From positions 1-23,235 of the forward strand of contig URHD01000030.1 of assembly GCA_900547585.1 (NCBI GenBank): DNA of 23,235 bases, read 5' to 3'. Origin of the DNA: an uncultured bacterium (GTDB taxonomy: Bacteria > Cyanobacteriota > Vampirovibrionia > Gastranaerophilales > Gastranaerophilaceae). Made by a program: the position numbers and the translations under genes. Shown in pieces: positions 1 through 7,205 of the stretch. The notes beneath the pieces are model-generated. The model was not told where the DNA came from. It did not search any database and saw only the letters and a program-made list of their open reading frames with translations. Position 1 is the stretch's first letter. Every line of letters begins with the position of its first letter.

Positions 1-1
1 A

Positions 2-1744
2 CAAAAAAAAGAAATTAAAAAGTTAAAAAAAACAAATCCTGAACTTGCTCAAAAATTAGAAAAAGAATTATCACATTTTAAGGATGAAAAACCGCTCATA
101 CTTGCAAAATATAACCCGCCTCCAACAGACGGGAAAATTCTTGATGAAGAATTAAAAGATAAAAAATTCAACCTTCAGGCAAACAAAGATACAAAATCCG
201 ACGAAGTCCAAATTTATATCAAAAAAATTGAATTTTCCCCCTCAGAAGTCTTCACAGAAGACGAACTCCAGCAAATGGCAGCGCCACTTATCAATGAAAC
301 CGTTACAATGACCGACATTAAAAACCTCGTTGACAAAATTAACCGCTCTTACATAATCAACGACTACGTTACATCTCGTGCGTACCTGCCGGAACAAAAA
401 ATTCAGGATGGAAAACTCACAATAAACCTATTTGAAGGCCGGGTAGGCGAAGTTCTCGTAAAAGGCAATACTTGGACAAGAAAATCATACATAACAAAAC
501 GCCTAGGACTTCAGGAGGGCGAACTTTTCAGACTCCGCGTGCTTGAAAACAGCCTGATAAAATTTAACAACGACCACTACAACTATACAAAAAACCCGTT
601 TGCCCTCAAAGCACGCCTCGCCCCCGGCAAAGAAAAAGGAACAACAGATATCCTTGTTGATACAAACGACCCGCTTCCGTTCAGATTGACCGGTGTTTTT
701 GACAACGCAGGCAGAGATACTATCGGTCTTTTAAGAGGCGGCGTAATGGCCTCAACCGAAAGCTTAACCGGAAACCGCGACAGATTGTCTCTGGGCAGCT
801 ATTTTGGGAAAGGCACACAGATTTACTTCGGAGATTATAACATTCCGATTAACAAATACGGCACAAGAGCAGGTGTTTCTGTTTCTTACAACCATATCGA
901 CGTAATAAAAGGCCCGTACAGAGATTTTGACATCTCAGGCAACGCAATGGTCTATACCGCCTACATCTCACACCCTATTATTAACAGACCTGACTTAACT
1001 TTCACATCATATACGGCAGGAAACTTCAAAACAACAAACACATATTTCTCAGATGTACCCATCTATCGATCAAAAACCGCCTCAGGAACCCAGGGATTCA
1101 CCCTGAGAAAAGACACAAAACGCGGTATCTGGTACACGGGTCACTACGCATCAGTCGGCTATATGGATACAATCCCTGCGCATGATATTTATTGGAAATA
1201 CAATGGAAATTTAACCCGCCTGCACGATTTCGGGCACGGAATTATCGGCCAATTCAGAGCAGCAGTTCAAGTTTCACCGAACAAAGAACTCCCTTGGATT
1301 GAACAATTCCAGATTGGTGGTATTTCGAGCGTCAGGGGCTACTCCGAAGGTCTTTTGATTGGTCGAAGCGGCTACTTTATGAGCGCAGAATTAATTACAC
1401 CAATTCCGCTTTTGCCCAAAAAAGTCGGCACAGAAAAACTCGGATTCATAAATCCGCGTGAAATAATTAAACTTGCTTTATTCTTTGATCAAGGCTGCGT
1501 ATTCCCGTATAAAGGCGTAGGCGGCGGCCATGGCGACAGCTCGGATGTTTTGATGAGCATTGGCCCCGGTTTAAGAATCAGACTCAGCGATTATCTCAAT
1601 GCGCGTGTTTACTGGGGATTCAGCATGATTCAAAACAGATATGAAACAAAACAACCAACAGGACGCTTCCACTTTGAGCTTACATCCTCACCTGACTTGG
1701 ACAAACTGCTGAAAGCCAGAAAACCAAAATCTGAAAAACTTTAA
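2..1744 (+). CDS. Two-partner secretion outer-membrane transporter (TpsB/ShlB/FhaC family), 5'-truncated by window edge
   Basis: The reading frame is open from position 2, so the gene begins before the window. The first in-window ATG (275) falls inside the POTRA domain and is not the start. About 580 codons are visible. A Lys-rich leader is followed by a ShlB-type POTRA domain (about partial residues 60-140, with the family-typical YLPEQ and 'L..NLFEGRVGEVLVKGN' pattern). Then comes a C-terminal beta-barrel with the conserved VRGY motif (SSVRGYSEG, near 1330-1350). Members of this family export one large TpsA passenger through the outer membrane, so the cell is expected to have two membranes. 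No passenger gene lies in the window; it may be upstream. The barrel is followed by a charged tail (KARKPKSEKL) rather than ending on an aromatic residue, which is atypical. The gene ends at a shared terminator with the convergent hydrogenase operon. The family call is firm; the substrate is unknown. Confidence 0.88.
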   Translation, partial: QKKEIKKLKKTNPELAQKLEKELSHFKDEKPLILAKYNPPPTDGKILDEELKDKKFNLQANKDTKSDEVQIYIKKIEFSPSEVFTEDELQQMAAPLINETVTMTDIKNLVDKINRSYIINDYVTSRAYLPEQKIQDGKLTINLFEGRVGEVLVKGNTWTRKSYITKRLGLQEGELFRLRVLENSLIKFNNDHYNYTKNPFALKARLAPGKEKGTTDILVDTNDPLPFRLTGVFDNAGRDTIGLLRGGVMASTESLTGNRDRLSLGSYFGKGTQIYFGDYNIPINKYGTRAGVSVSYNHIDVIKGPYRDFDISGNAMVYTAYISHPIINRPDLTFTSYTAGNFKTTNTYFSDVPIYRSKTASGTQGFTLRKDTKRGIWYTGHYASVGYMDTIPAHDIYWKYNGNLTRLHDFGHGIIGQFRAAVQVSPNKELPWIEQFQIGGISSVRGYSEGLLIGRSGYFMSAELITPIPLLPKKVGTEKLGFINPREIIKLALFFDQGCVFPYKGVGGGHGDSSDVLMSIGPGLRIRLSDYLNARVYWGFSMIQNRYETKQPTGRFHFELTSSPDLDKLLKARKPKSEKL

Positions 1745-1765
1745 AAAATATAAATTGCAATAAAA

Positions 1766-1791
1766 AAGAGGGGGTAATAATTCCCCCTCTT
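1766..1791. terminator. Bidirectional intrinsic terminator between the TpsB gene and the hydrogenase operon
   Basis: A perfect 9-bp stem, AAGAGGGGG (1766-1774) with CCCCCTCTT (1783-1791), and an 8-nt loop. T-rich sequence follows on the plus strand. A run of six A residues (1762-1767) precedes it, which becomes a T tract for minus-strand transcripts. It sits in the 68-nt gap between two convergent genes and can serve both. Confidence 0.85.
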
Positions 1792-1812
1792 CTTATATTA
1801 TCTTCTTTTTCC

Positions 1813-3285
1813 TTATTTTCTGGAAGCTTCTTTTTCCAAATCATTTATATTTTCACTTGAATCAGCATATTCTTTGACCTTTTTGGTCGTGATTTTTTTG
1901 CTGTTCAAACAAGCCGCTCCACCGACGCATCCACCGGGACAAGCCATGACTTCAACAAGATTACCCAACGGGCAGGCACCTTTCTTAGCCCACTGTTTCA
2001 TCTCTCTGACCGACTTGGGATTTAAGCCGTCAACACAGGTCGGGAAGATTTCGGTGAAATCTTTGCTTGCAACCTTAACAGATTCCGCAACCCCGCCCGT
2101 AATAGCAAAGTTACGTCCTTCTTTTGAAGCCTTAGCCTCAAACTCGTAATCATCAAGCTCAGCAAGCTCAATACCGAATGCAACAAAAAGCGCACCCATT
2201 TCTTCAAAGTTGATTACATAATCTGTATATTCATCTTTCTGCGCTTCTTTTCGTTTTGCAACGCAAGGGCCAACAAAAACAGTTATGCAGTCAGGATTTT
2301 GCTCTTTAGCAAGCTTCGCTGTGTAATGCATAGGAGTTCTTGTTTCGGAACGGAACGGTTTTAGCTCTGGAATATGCTTATCAACAAGCTCGTTGTAAGC
2401 AGCGCAGCAAGATGTCGTCATAAACTCATCCCCGCGCTCCATTCTTTCCTTAAAATCTTCCGCTTCAGTTCTTGCCGTGATATCAGCCCCTTCAGCAACC
2501 TCTAAAACCTTGCTGAATCCGACTTTAATCAACCCTTGCGCAATTTTGTTAATCGAAACGGGCAGCTGACCTACAACAGCAGGCGCAACCATCGCTACGA
2601 CCTTTTTATTTGAACGCATTACCTTGAGAATGTCAAAAACCTGGCTCTTTTCCTGAACAGCAGCGAACGGACACGCAGCCTCACAGGCTCCGCAACTAAT
2701 GCATTTGTCAAAATCGATTTCCGCATGACCGGCCTCATTTTTGGTGATTGCACCGACAGGGCAAGCATCTTCACAGGGAACTTTGAGTTTTACAATCGCG
2801 CTGTAGGGGCAAACCTGCATACACATTCCGCAGTTTTTGCATTTTTCGCCATCAATAACGGATTTTCCGTTCTTAACAGAAATAGCACCGAACTTACAAA
2901 CCTGTGTGCAAGGTCTTGCAACGCATCCCTGACACAAATCAGTAACATAAACGCGGCTGGGAACGCAGCCCTTGCAGGCAGTTTCAACAACCGTCAAAAT
3001 ATCTTCATCCGGTCTCTGTCTTTCAGCAGCTTTTTGAGCATATTCCGACAGCATAGTGATTTCATCATCATTTTCGACGCTGTGCCCGAGTCCTGCGATG
3101 GCTCTTTGGCGCAAAATTGCTCTTTCCTTGTGAATACAGCATCTGAAAGGCACATCAGCATTTTTCGGACGCATTTCAAAAGGAATTTTATCTACTGCTT
3201 TGTCTAAATCATTTTTAAGGTAGGCTTTTATTAACCTGACCAATACTTCTCTTTTAAGGTGTGTTGTATTGCTTTGGTTATCCAT
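1813..3285 (-). CDS. Monomeric [FeFe] hydrogenase, group B type
   Basis: 490-aa iron-only hydrogenase. A helical N-terminal segment (1-100) leads into a Cys-rich ferredoxin-like region (104-205) with ligand sets such as C118/C121/C126/C130, C149/C152/C155/C159 and C195/C198/C201/C205, enough for at least three [4Fe-4S] clusters. The H-cluster domain has L1 TTSCCAAY (C293, C294), L2 VGPCVAK (C341, with K344 and E347) and L3 MACPGGC (C449, C453). So all four H-cluster cysteines and the proton-transfer cysteine are present. L1 differs from the group A TSCCPxW form; TSCC-x-A-Y together with this N-terminus fits group B (TIGR04105-like) enzymes, usually proposed to couple ferredoxin oxidation to H2 release. 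It is the last gene of the operon and overlaps the preceding NuoE-like gene by 8 nt (ATGGATAA). Maturases HydEFG are not in the window. H-cluster identity is seen in sequence; the group B call is from family knowledge; catalytic direction is inferred. Confidence 0.9.
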   Translation of the reverse strand: MDNQSNTTHLKREVLVRLIKAYLKNDLDKAVDKIPFEMRPKNADVPFRCCIHKERAILRQRAIAGLGHSVENDDEITMLSEYAQKAAERQRPDEDILTVVETACKGCVPSRVYVTDLCQGCVARPCTQVCKFGAISVKNGKSVIDGEKCKNCGMCMQVCPYSAIVKLKVPCEDACPVGAITKNEAGHAEIDFDKCISCGACEAACPFAAVQEKSQVFDILKVMRSNKKVVAMVAPAVVGQLPVSINKIAQGLIKVGFSKVLEVAEGADITARTEAEDFKERMERGDEFMTTSCCAAYNELVDKHIPELKPFRSETRTPMHYTAKLAKEQNPDCITVFVGPCVAKRKEAQKDEYTDYVINFEEMGALFVAFGIELAELDDYEFEAKASKEGRNFAITGGVAESVKVASKDFTEIFPTCVDGLNPKSVREMKQWAKKGACPLGNLVEVMACPGGCVGGAACLNSKKITTKKVKEYADSSENINDLEKEASRK

Positions 3286-3532
3286 TTATCTTACTTTCTA
3301 TTGCTTTCAATACTTTCTCAACTGTGGCTTCGGAGATTACCTCACCGTCAATTCTTACAAACGGAGCTTTCATGTAAGTTTGATCATTGCATAAATCAAG
3401 ACAGGTAGCAGCCTTTACATCAACTCTGCTCTTAAACTGGGGCGGCAAAGAAGATTCCAAATCCTGCAATTTTGAAGCACCCATTACAAAACAGGTGGTA
3501 CCCAGACATATTTCTACGCAAATTTTTTCCAT
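3278..3532 (-). CDS. NuoE-like thioredoxin-fold [2Fe-2S] ferredoxin
   Basis: 84-aa protein corresponding only to the C-terminal thioredoxin-like [2Fe-2S] domain of NuoE/HydC-type subunits. The four ligands follow the usual C-x4-C...C-x3-C arrangement: C9, C14, C44, C48. An SD (GGAGG) lies 5 nt before the ATG. Its last 8 nt overlap the hydrogenase gene downstream, implying translational coupling and a stoichiometric role, probably electron transfer to or from that hydrogenase (inference). Unlike trimeric bifurcating hydrogenases, no NuoF-like flavoprotein follows, so its partner is unclear. An 81-nt gap separates it from the phosphatase gene upstream and contains a small hairpin. Confidence 0.85.
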   Translation of the reverse strand: MEKICVEICLGTTCFVMGASKLQDLESSLPPQFKSRVDVKAATCLDLCNDQTYMKAPFVRIDGEVISEATVEKVLKAIESKING

Positions 3533-3542
3533 TAATCCTCCA

Positions 3543-3569
3543 TTCGGGTTTTTGCTGTTTTCGCCCGAA
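3543..3569 (-). promoter_or_regulatory. Small hairpin just upstream of the SD of the NuoE-like gene
   Basis: On the minus strand, TTCGGG (3569-3564) can pair with CCCGAA (3548-3543) around a 15-nt loop. It ends only a few bases before the GGAGG ribosome site. It sits in the only sizeable gap inside the operon. No T tract follows, so it is not a terminator. It could be an mRNA processing or stability element, or fortuitous. Confidence 0.3.
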
Positions 3570-3613
3570 AGTATTGTTTTATCTATACATTCCGGCAGGT
3601 AATCGCACGCAAA

Positions 3614-4789
3614 TCAAATATATTGTACGTGCACCTTTTTAATATAACGCTCTGAAAGAATTTTTTCCAGTTGTTTTACAACATTTTTACGAATCGCAAG
3701 CTCAACCGGCAAATCAGGGTCGTAATGCGCCTGATTCAGCTTTGTTCCAACCATAAAATCAATACAATCGGAATCCAAAAACATATTAACAAGCTTCCCG
3801 GCTGCATCATCCGGCATATTCTTGCAATCATCGTTCAAATATTCAACCGCCTTTGAGAGCGTTAAAATTCCCTCGGTAATCAAATCTACACCGTCCATTT
3901 TTGAGCAGGCAGGAAGATTTCCGCCCGAAAAACGTTCGGTTACGACAGTTCTTCCGAGCTCTCTGGCAAGAAGATTCGCAGTCGTACCGCCCGAAATCGC
4001 TTTCTTGCCTTGAAAATCATCAAATATCTTTGCATACTCTGCATCACGCTCCGAATAATACGGCGGTCCTGTAAAAAGCAGCATTTTTCTGGGTTTTCTA
4101 AAATAAAGAACAGAACAGGAGATATCATCTTTTGCCTTGTGTCCGGGCTCTTTCATCTCGGCAGCCCGCACAACATTATGCGCAAGATGGGAGCTAGAAA
4201 CTGTCTTATCCCGTTCAATTTCGTGCAAAACAAACTCAATAAGCCCCTCTCTGCGCCATCCAAGCTTGTATTCAGGCGATCCCATGCCCGCCTGAGTCAC
4301 CCCGTCCGAACAAAAAAGCAGCCTGTCTTCAGGTTCCAGTTTTATTTTGTACAAATGCATGTGACGGTTCGTGAATTTTTTAGAGGTTATAACTTTTGCC
4401 TCATTTTCAACGATTTTTCCATTTCTAATGTGCAGAAAATCAGGATTTCCCTCCTCAACAATCTTCACTTCGCCATTGTCGTTGCAATCCACAACAGAAA
4501 ACGTAGCATAACTGATTTTTCTAACCTGACAAACCGGCAAAGTGTTCATAATTACCTCGGTCGCTTTCATAATATCACGCCCCTCGGCAATAAATTTCGT
4601 AATCATTGTCGCTGTCATATTGGCAAGAATATTCGCCTTAATCCCGCTGCCCAGCCCGTCAGAAAGCACAGCAATAACACGCCCTTCCGCAGGATATCGT
4701 TTTGACATAAAACAGTCGCCGAAAGTGTTTTGACCGTTCTTTTTTTCTTGAACGCAGTCAATATCTATAAAAAACTGCTCTTCCGTCAA
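3614..4789 (-). CDS. SpoIIE-type PP2C serine/threonine phosphatase of the hydrogenase operon
   Basis: 391 aa. Residues 1-235 form a PP2C/SpoIIE fold with metal-binding acidic motifs: GD at 24-25, SDGLGSG at 43-49, SDG at 161-163 and DD at 221-222. The set looks complete, so an active Mn/Mg-dependent phosphatase is expected. Residues 236-391 are an additional domain with a GGTTANLLARELG segment and a well-defined helical pattern; I do not recognise it. The start is TTG, overlapping the TGA of the upstream sensory hydrogenase (TTGA, 4 nt). A strong GGAGGG site 6 nt before it decides this start. Genes of this kind accompany group C [FeFe] hydrogenases in anaerobes, where H2 sensing is thought to control a phosphorylation cascade. 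No kinase or STAS substrate is seen here. Family call firm; signalling role inferred. Confidence 0.88.
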   Translation of the reverse strand: MTEEQFFIDIDCVQEKKNGQNTFGDCFMSKRYPAEGRVIAVLSDGLGSGIKANILANMTATMITKFIAEGRDIMKATEVIMNTLPVCQVRKISYATFSVVDCNDNGEVKIVEEGNPDFLHIRNGKIVENEAKVITSKKFTNRHMHLYKIKLEPEDRLLFCSDGVTQAGMGSPEYKLGWRREGLIEFVLHEIERDKTVSSSHLAHNVVRAAEMKEPGHKAKDDISCSVLYFRKPRKMLLFTGPPYYSERDAEYAKIFDDFQGKKAISGGTTANLLARELGRTVVTERFSGGNLPACSKMDGVDLITEGILTLSKAVEYLNDDCKNMPDDAAGKLVNMFLDSDCIDFMVGTKLNQAHYDPDLPVELAIRKNVVKQLEKILSERYIKKVHVQYI

Positions 4790-6504
4790 TCTTTACCCTC
4801 CGGTTTTTCCTCATATCCTTCGGCAATCTGGCTCAAAAGCAGCTCAGTATCAACCATATGCTCGCCAAGAAGACATGCAATGTTCTGAACGGTTGCAATG
4901 TTCTTTTCGATTACCTCATGAGCTTTCTTTGCTATCTGGTCACGCTTCATTTCGGATTTTGTAACATCAGTTATTACAGCACCGACAATTTTATTGCGTT
5001 CAATCTCAAAGACGGTAATATCATAAAGGTTGTTCCCAACCGAATAACGCTCCTTGTGAATATCCTGACCGGAAGAAAGCGTCCGCCTGAAAAAGTCGCC
5101 AAACGGAATAATCCGCTCGAGCGCCCCGCCCGCAAGCCCCTCGGGACGGCTGTTGAAAATTTCAACAAGCTCCGGCGCAAACATCTTCACAAACGCCTCA
5201 TTCGCCTCAATAATATTCAAGTTTGCGTCCGCCATAACAATCGCCGACGGCATGCATCGCAGCATTGCGCTGGCTTTTCTGATTGCGAGCTTCCTCATAT
5301 ATGAAGTGCACATCGACGGCTCCGCATCACCATCCAAAAGCGCCTCAGCCAGTTGACGGCAGGTATCATACCCGCATCCGCCGCAATTTAGCTCATCTTC
5401 GGGCGTATGTTTGCCAATAGAAGCCATTGCCTCAAAAATTTCTTCCGCAGTATGAACTTTCTTTTCTACAGGGTCTTTAGGATAAACTTTTTCAACCACA
5501 ACAGCAGGTTCAGACGGAATTTGAGGACGGAATTTTATATTTCTCATAATATCCGACATCGTGAGCACGCCAGGTTTTTCCAAAACCTTGCAAGGTCCGT
5601 TAGCGCACCCCCCATCGCATGCTAGAGCCTCGATAAATATCGTCCTGTCAACTTTTTCCGTATCCAAATTCTGCAAAGATTCCCGAAAAGCAGCAATTCC
5701 ACTCACACTCACCAGCTGAATATCCTTTGCCGTGCCGGAAAGGCGAAGAGTCTTGTTCATTCCGCCCTCAATCGGGTAATAAGCGCCCTCGTATGCGTCA
5801 TAAGGCACAAATCTCGGCTTTTTCTCGGGTTCAACCTCATCTGGATTTATCCCCTCAGCCTCAAACCACTGCATCAACTCAATAAACGTCAAAGAAACAT
5901 CAATAAGCTCCGGATTATGGTCAGATTCGTTCTTTTTCGCGATACAAGGCCCGATGAATATAACCCCGATGTCCTCGCCAAGCTCTTTTTTCAAAAGTTT
6001 TGCATGCGTAAGCGCAGGAGAGGCAATCGGCGTTATATATTTTGCAAATTTCGGCATATGAATACGCACAAAATCAACAATCGCAGGACATGCGCTCGAA
6101 ATATGGATTTGCTTTTCACGTTTCGAAAGGATTTTAGTTACCTCAATCGAAACCTCCTGCGCCCCGAGTGCCGTTTCCGAAACACCGGCAAAACCAAGTT
6201 TTTTCAAGGCAGTAATGAACTTTTCTTCCGGAATATCAAAAAATCCCGCCCAGCTCGGCGCAATCGAAACATAAACCTCTTTTTTTGCCGTCAAAACCGC
6301 CCTTGCCCTGTTCAAATCTTCCCTCACGCGCTTTGCATGCGAAGGACAAATAGTAACGCAATGCCCGCACGCAACGCATTTTTCCGGAATAACCGAAGCA
6401 TGCCCGTTTTCAATCCTAATAGCCTTAACCGAACATTGCCTTACACATTTATAACAATCCACACACTCATTTTTGAGCGTGTAAATCGGATACAGATTAT
6501 TCAT
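4786..6504 (-). CDS. hydS: Sensory-type (group C) [FeFe] hydrogenase with Fe-S and PAS domains, HydS-like
   Basis: 572 aa. In order: a two-cluster ferredoxin (C14/C17/C20/C24 and C43/C46/C49/C53); an H-cluster domain (about 75-320); a Cys-rich Fe-S domain of the C-x2-C-x4-C-x16-C type (C374, C377, C382, C399); a PAS domain (about 413-515); and a C-terminal helix. H-cluster ligands are C139, C187, C296 and C300; K190 and E193 of L2 are kept. L1 reads SSACPAI, so the residue matching the proton-transfer cysteine of catalytic enzymes is Ala138, and L3 reads ACDGGCANGP. Both are features of group C enzymes regarded as H2 sensors (Thermotoga HydS type). No histidine-kinase domain is attached; the neighbour phosphatase is the likely output. 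The start is ATG with AAGG at good spacing, 23 nt after the first operon gene. Structure is seen in sequence; sensing is inferred from the family. Confidence 0.88.
   Translation of the reverse strand: MNNLYPIYTLKNECVDCYKCVRQCSVKAIRIENGHASVIPEKCVACGHCVTICPSHAKRVREDLNRARAVLTAKKEVYVSIAPSWAGFFDIPEEKFITALKKLGFAGVSETALGAQEVSIEVTKILSKREKQIHISSACPAIVDFVRIHMPKFAKYITPIASPALTHAKLLKKELGEDIGVIFIGPCIAKKNESDHNPELIDVSLTFIELMQWFEAEGINPDEVEPEKKPRFVPYDAYEGAYYPIEGGMNKTLRLSGTAKDIQLVSVSGIAAFRESLQNLDTEKVDRTIFIEALACDGGCANGPCKVLEKPGVLTMSDIMRNIKFRPQIPSEPAVVVEKVYPKDPVEKKVHTAEEIFEAMASIGKHTPEDELNCGGCGYDTCRQLAEALLDGDAEPSMCTSYMRKLAIRKASAMLRCMPSAIVMADANLNIIEANEAFVKMFAPELVEIFNSRPEGLAGGALERIIPFGDFFRRTLSSGQDIHKERYSVGNNLYDITVFEIERNKIVGAVITDVTKSEMKRDQIAKKAHEVIEKNIATVQNIACLLGEHMVDTELLLSQIAEGYEEKPEGKD
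4787..4801 (-). promoter_or_regulatory. RBS and TTG start/TGA stop overlap coupling the sensory hydrogenase and the phosphatase
   Basis: GGAGGG (minus strand, 4801-4796), a 6-nt spacer, then TTG at 4789-4787. The TTG overlaps the TGA (4788-4786) of the upstream gene. There is no ATG nearby with a comparable ribosome site, so the rare TTG start is preferred. This suggests tight translational coupling. Confidence 0.75.
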
Positions 6505-6527
6505 AATTTACCTTTTTAACTTAATAA

Positions 6528-6785
6528 TTATTTGCTTACAAAAAGAAGCTTTTTGAGCGCATTTTCAAGATTAATATGGCTTGCGCTGGAAATACATTCA
6601 CCATTTATAATTACATTAGGCCCTGAGGCGCATTTATTCTCACAGCGGCTGCCTATTACCTCAACTTTCGCATCAAGGTTGTGCTCTTTGATAAAATTTT
6701 CAATAAAGTCAAGATTCGAAGCATTTCCTCGAGCAAAACAGGAGCTGCCCATGCATACTTTAATGGTAATTTGTTCTTCAGACAT
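6528..6785 (-). CDS. NuoE-like thioredoxin-fold [2Fe-2S] protein, first gene of the hydrogenase operon
   Basis: 85 aa with the NuoE-type C-x4-C...C-x3-C ligand set (C11, C16, C48, C52) and the 'GPNVIINGE' strand typical of the fold. The frame extends to an ATG at 6818, but I choose 6785. It has AAGGG six nt upstream, it starts with the usual short N-terminus, and the predicted transcription start (about 6817) would leave no leader for the longer form. It is a second copy of the type found at 3278-3532, only distantly similar outside the ligands. Heading the operon before the sensory hydrogenase suggests it relays electrons to or from that protein (inference). Confidence 0.85.
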   Translation of the reverse strand: MSEEQITIKVCMGSSCFARGNASNLDFIENFIKEHNLDAKVEVIGSRCENKCASGPNVIINGECISSASHINLENALKKLLFVSK

Positions 6786-6823
6786 TTTGTACCCTTTCAT
6801 ACATATATTAGAAAACACTAAAA

Positions 6824-6853
6824 ATTATACCATTTAATAATAGCTGTTGTCAT
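6824..6853 (-). promoter_or_regulatory. Sigma-70-like promoter of the hydrogenase/phosphatase operon
   Basis: On the minus strand, -35 ATGACA (6853-6848) and a perfect -10 TATAAT (6829-6824) are separated by 18 nt. The predicted start near 6817 lies about 32 nt before the ATG at 6785. No obvious operator palindrome is seen next to it. Confidence 0.65.
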
Positions 6854-7028
6854 TATTTTTCATAAACAATTATAACATTCGAATTTTGTTAATAATTTGT
6901 TACAAAGGCATTTTTGCATACTTTATATATATTTAGTATATACTTTCTACATAACAATTGTATAAAAACAGGCAAAATATTAAATTTCTTTAAATTCACA
7001 GAAAACTGCTCAGGCAATTATCTAAAAC
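6854..7028. other. AT-rich intergenic stretch without a gene
   Basis: Part of the gap between the hydrogenase promoter and the unknown operon. Very AT-rich with several TATA-like runs (for example TATACT at 6939-6944). I see no ORF, repeat or recognised structured RNA here. Confidence 0.6.
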
Positions 7029-7037
7029 TGATATACT
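7029..7037 (+). promoter_or_regulatory. Possible extended -10 promoter for a small RNA
   Basis: TG-A-TATACT fits an extended -10 (TGnTATAAT with one mismatch). No good -35 lies 16-18 nt upstream. It would start transcription near 7044. Confidence 0.3.
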
Positions 7038-7043
7038 TTATAT

Positions 7044-7162
7044 AAACATAAGAGATAAACAAAATCAAGGCAAAACAAACAGACTAATAGTTAATAATCT
7101 TAAAGATTAATATAAATGGAACGGGAAAAAGGTATTTTGAGGCTTTAAAAGCCTCTTTTTTT
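7044..7162 (+). ncRNA. Candidate small non-coding RNA ending at an intrinsic terminator
   Basis: A strong terminator (7139-7162) is oriented for plus-strand transcription, yet no plus-strand gene precedes it; both flanking operons run on the minus strand. The only ATG (7115) opens a 10-codon frame ending inside the hairpin, without a ribosome site. An extended -10 at 7029-7037 would give a transcript of about 119 nt. I do not recognise it as 6S RNA, SRP RNA, tmRNA or RNase P RNA. The 5' end is a guess. Confidence 0.35.
7139..7162 (+). terminator. Plus-strand intrinsic terminator with no upstream plus-strand gene
   Basis: GAGGCT (7139-7144) pairs with AGCCTC (7150-7155) around a short AT loop, followed by seven T residues. 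On the minus strand it is followed by AAAATACC, so it acts only on plus-strand transcription. Confidence 0.7.
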
Positions 7163-7166
7163 GCTA

Positions 7167-7202
7167 AAAAGACCGGCGCTTTGTTTTTTGTGCCGGTCTT
7201 TT
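7167..7202 (-). terminator. Terminator of the 481-aa/243-aa operon
   Basis: Perfect 11-bp stem: AAAAGACCGGC (7167-7177) with GCCGGTCTTTT (7192-7202), loop of 14 nt. On the minus strand it ends in five T residues and follows the stop codon at 7206 within a few bases. It could also act weakly on the plus strand. Confidence 0.85.
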
Positions 7203-7205
7203 CAT

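Noticed and set aside
275..1744. ATG at 275 as the start of the TpsB gene
   Set aside because: The frame is open to the left edge, and the residues before 275 complete the POTRA domain, so the gene is truncated by the window and 275 is internal.
5917..6519. 200-codon open frame on + opposite the sensory hydrogenase
   Set aside because: Arg/Asn/Phe-rich translation without a recognisable fold, fully antisense to a clearly conserved gene; a shadow frame.
6786..6818. Longer start (6818) for the first hydrogenase-operon gene
   Set aside because: It would begin at the predicted transcription start without a ribosome site; the ATG at 6785 has AAGGG.
7115..7147. 10-codon frame before the orphan terminator as a leader peptide
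   Set aside because: No ribosome site, no run of regulatory codons, and no plus-strand biosynthetic gene downstream.
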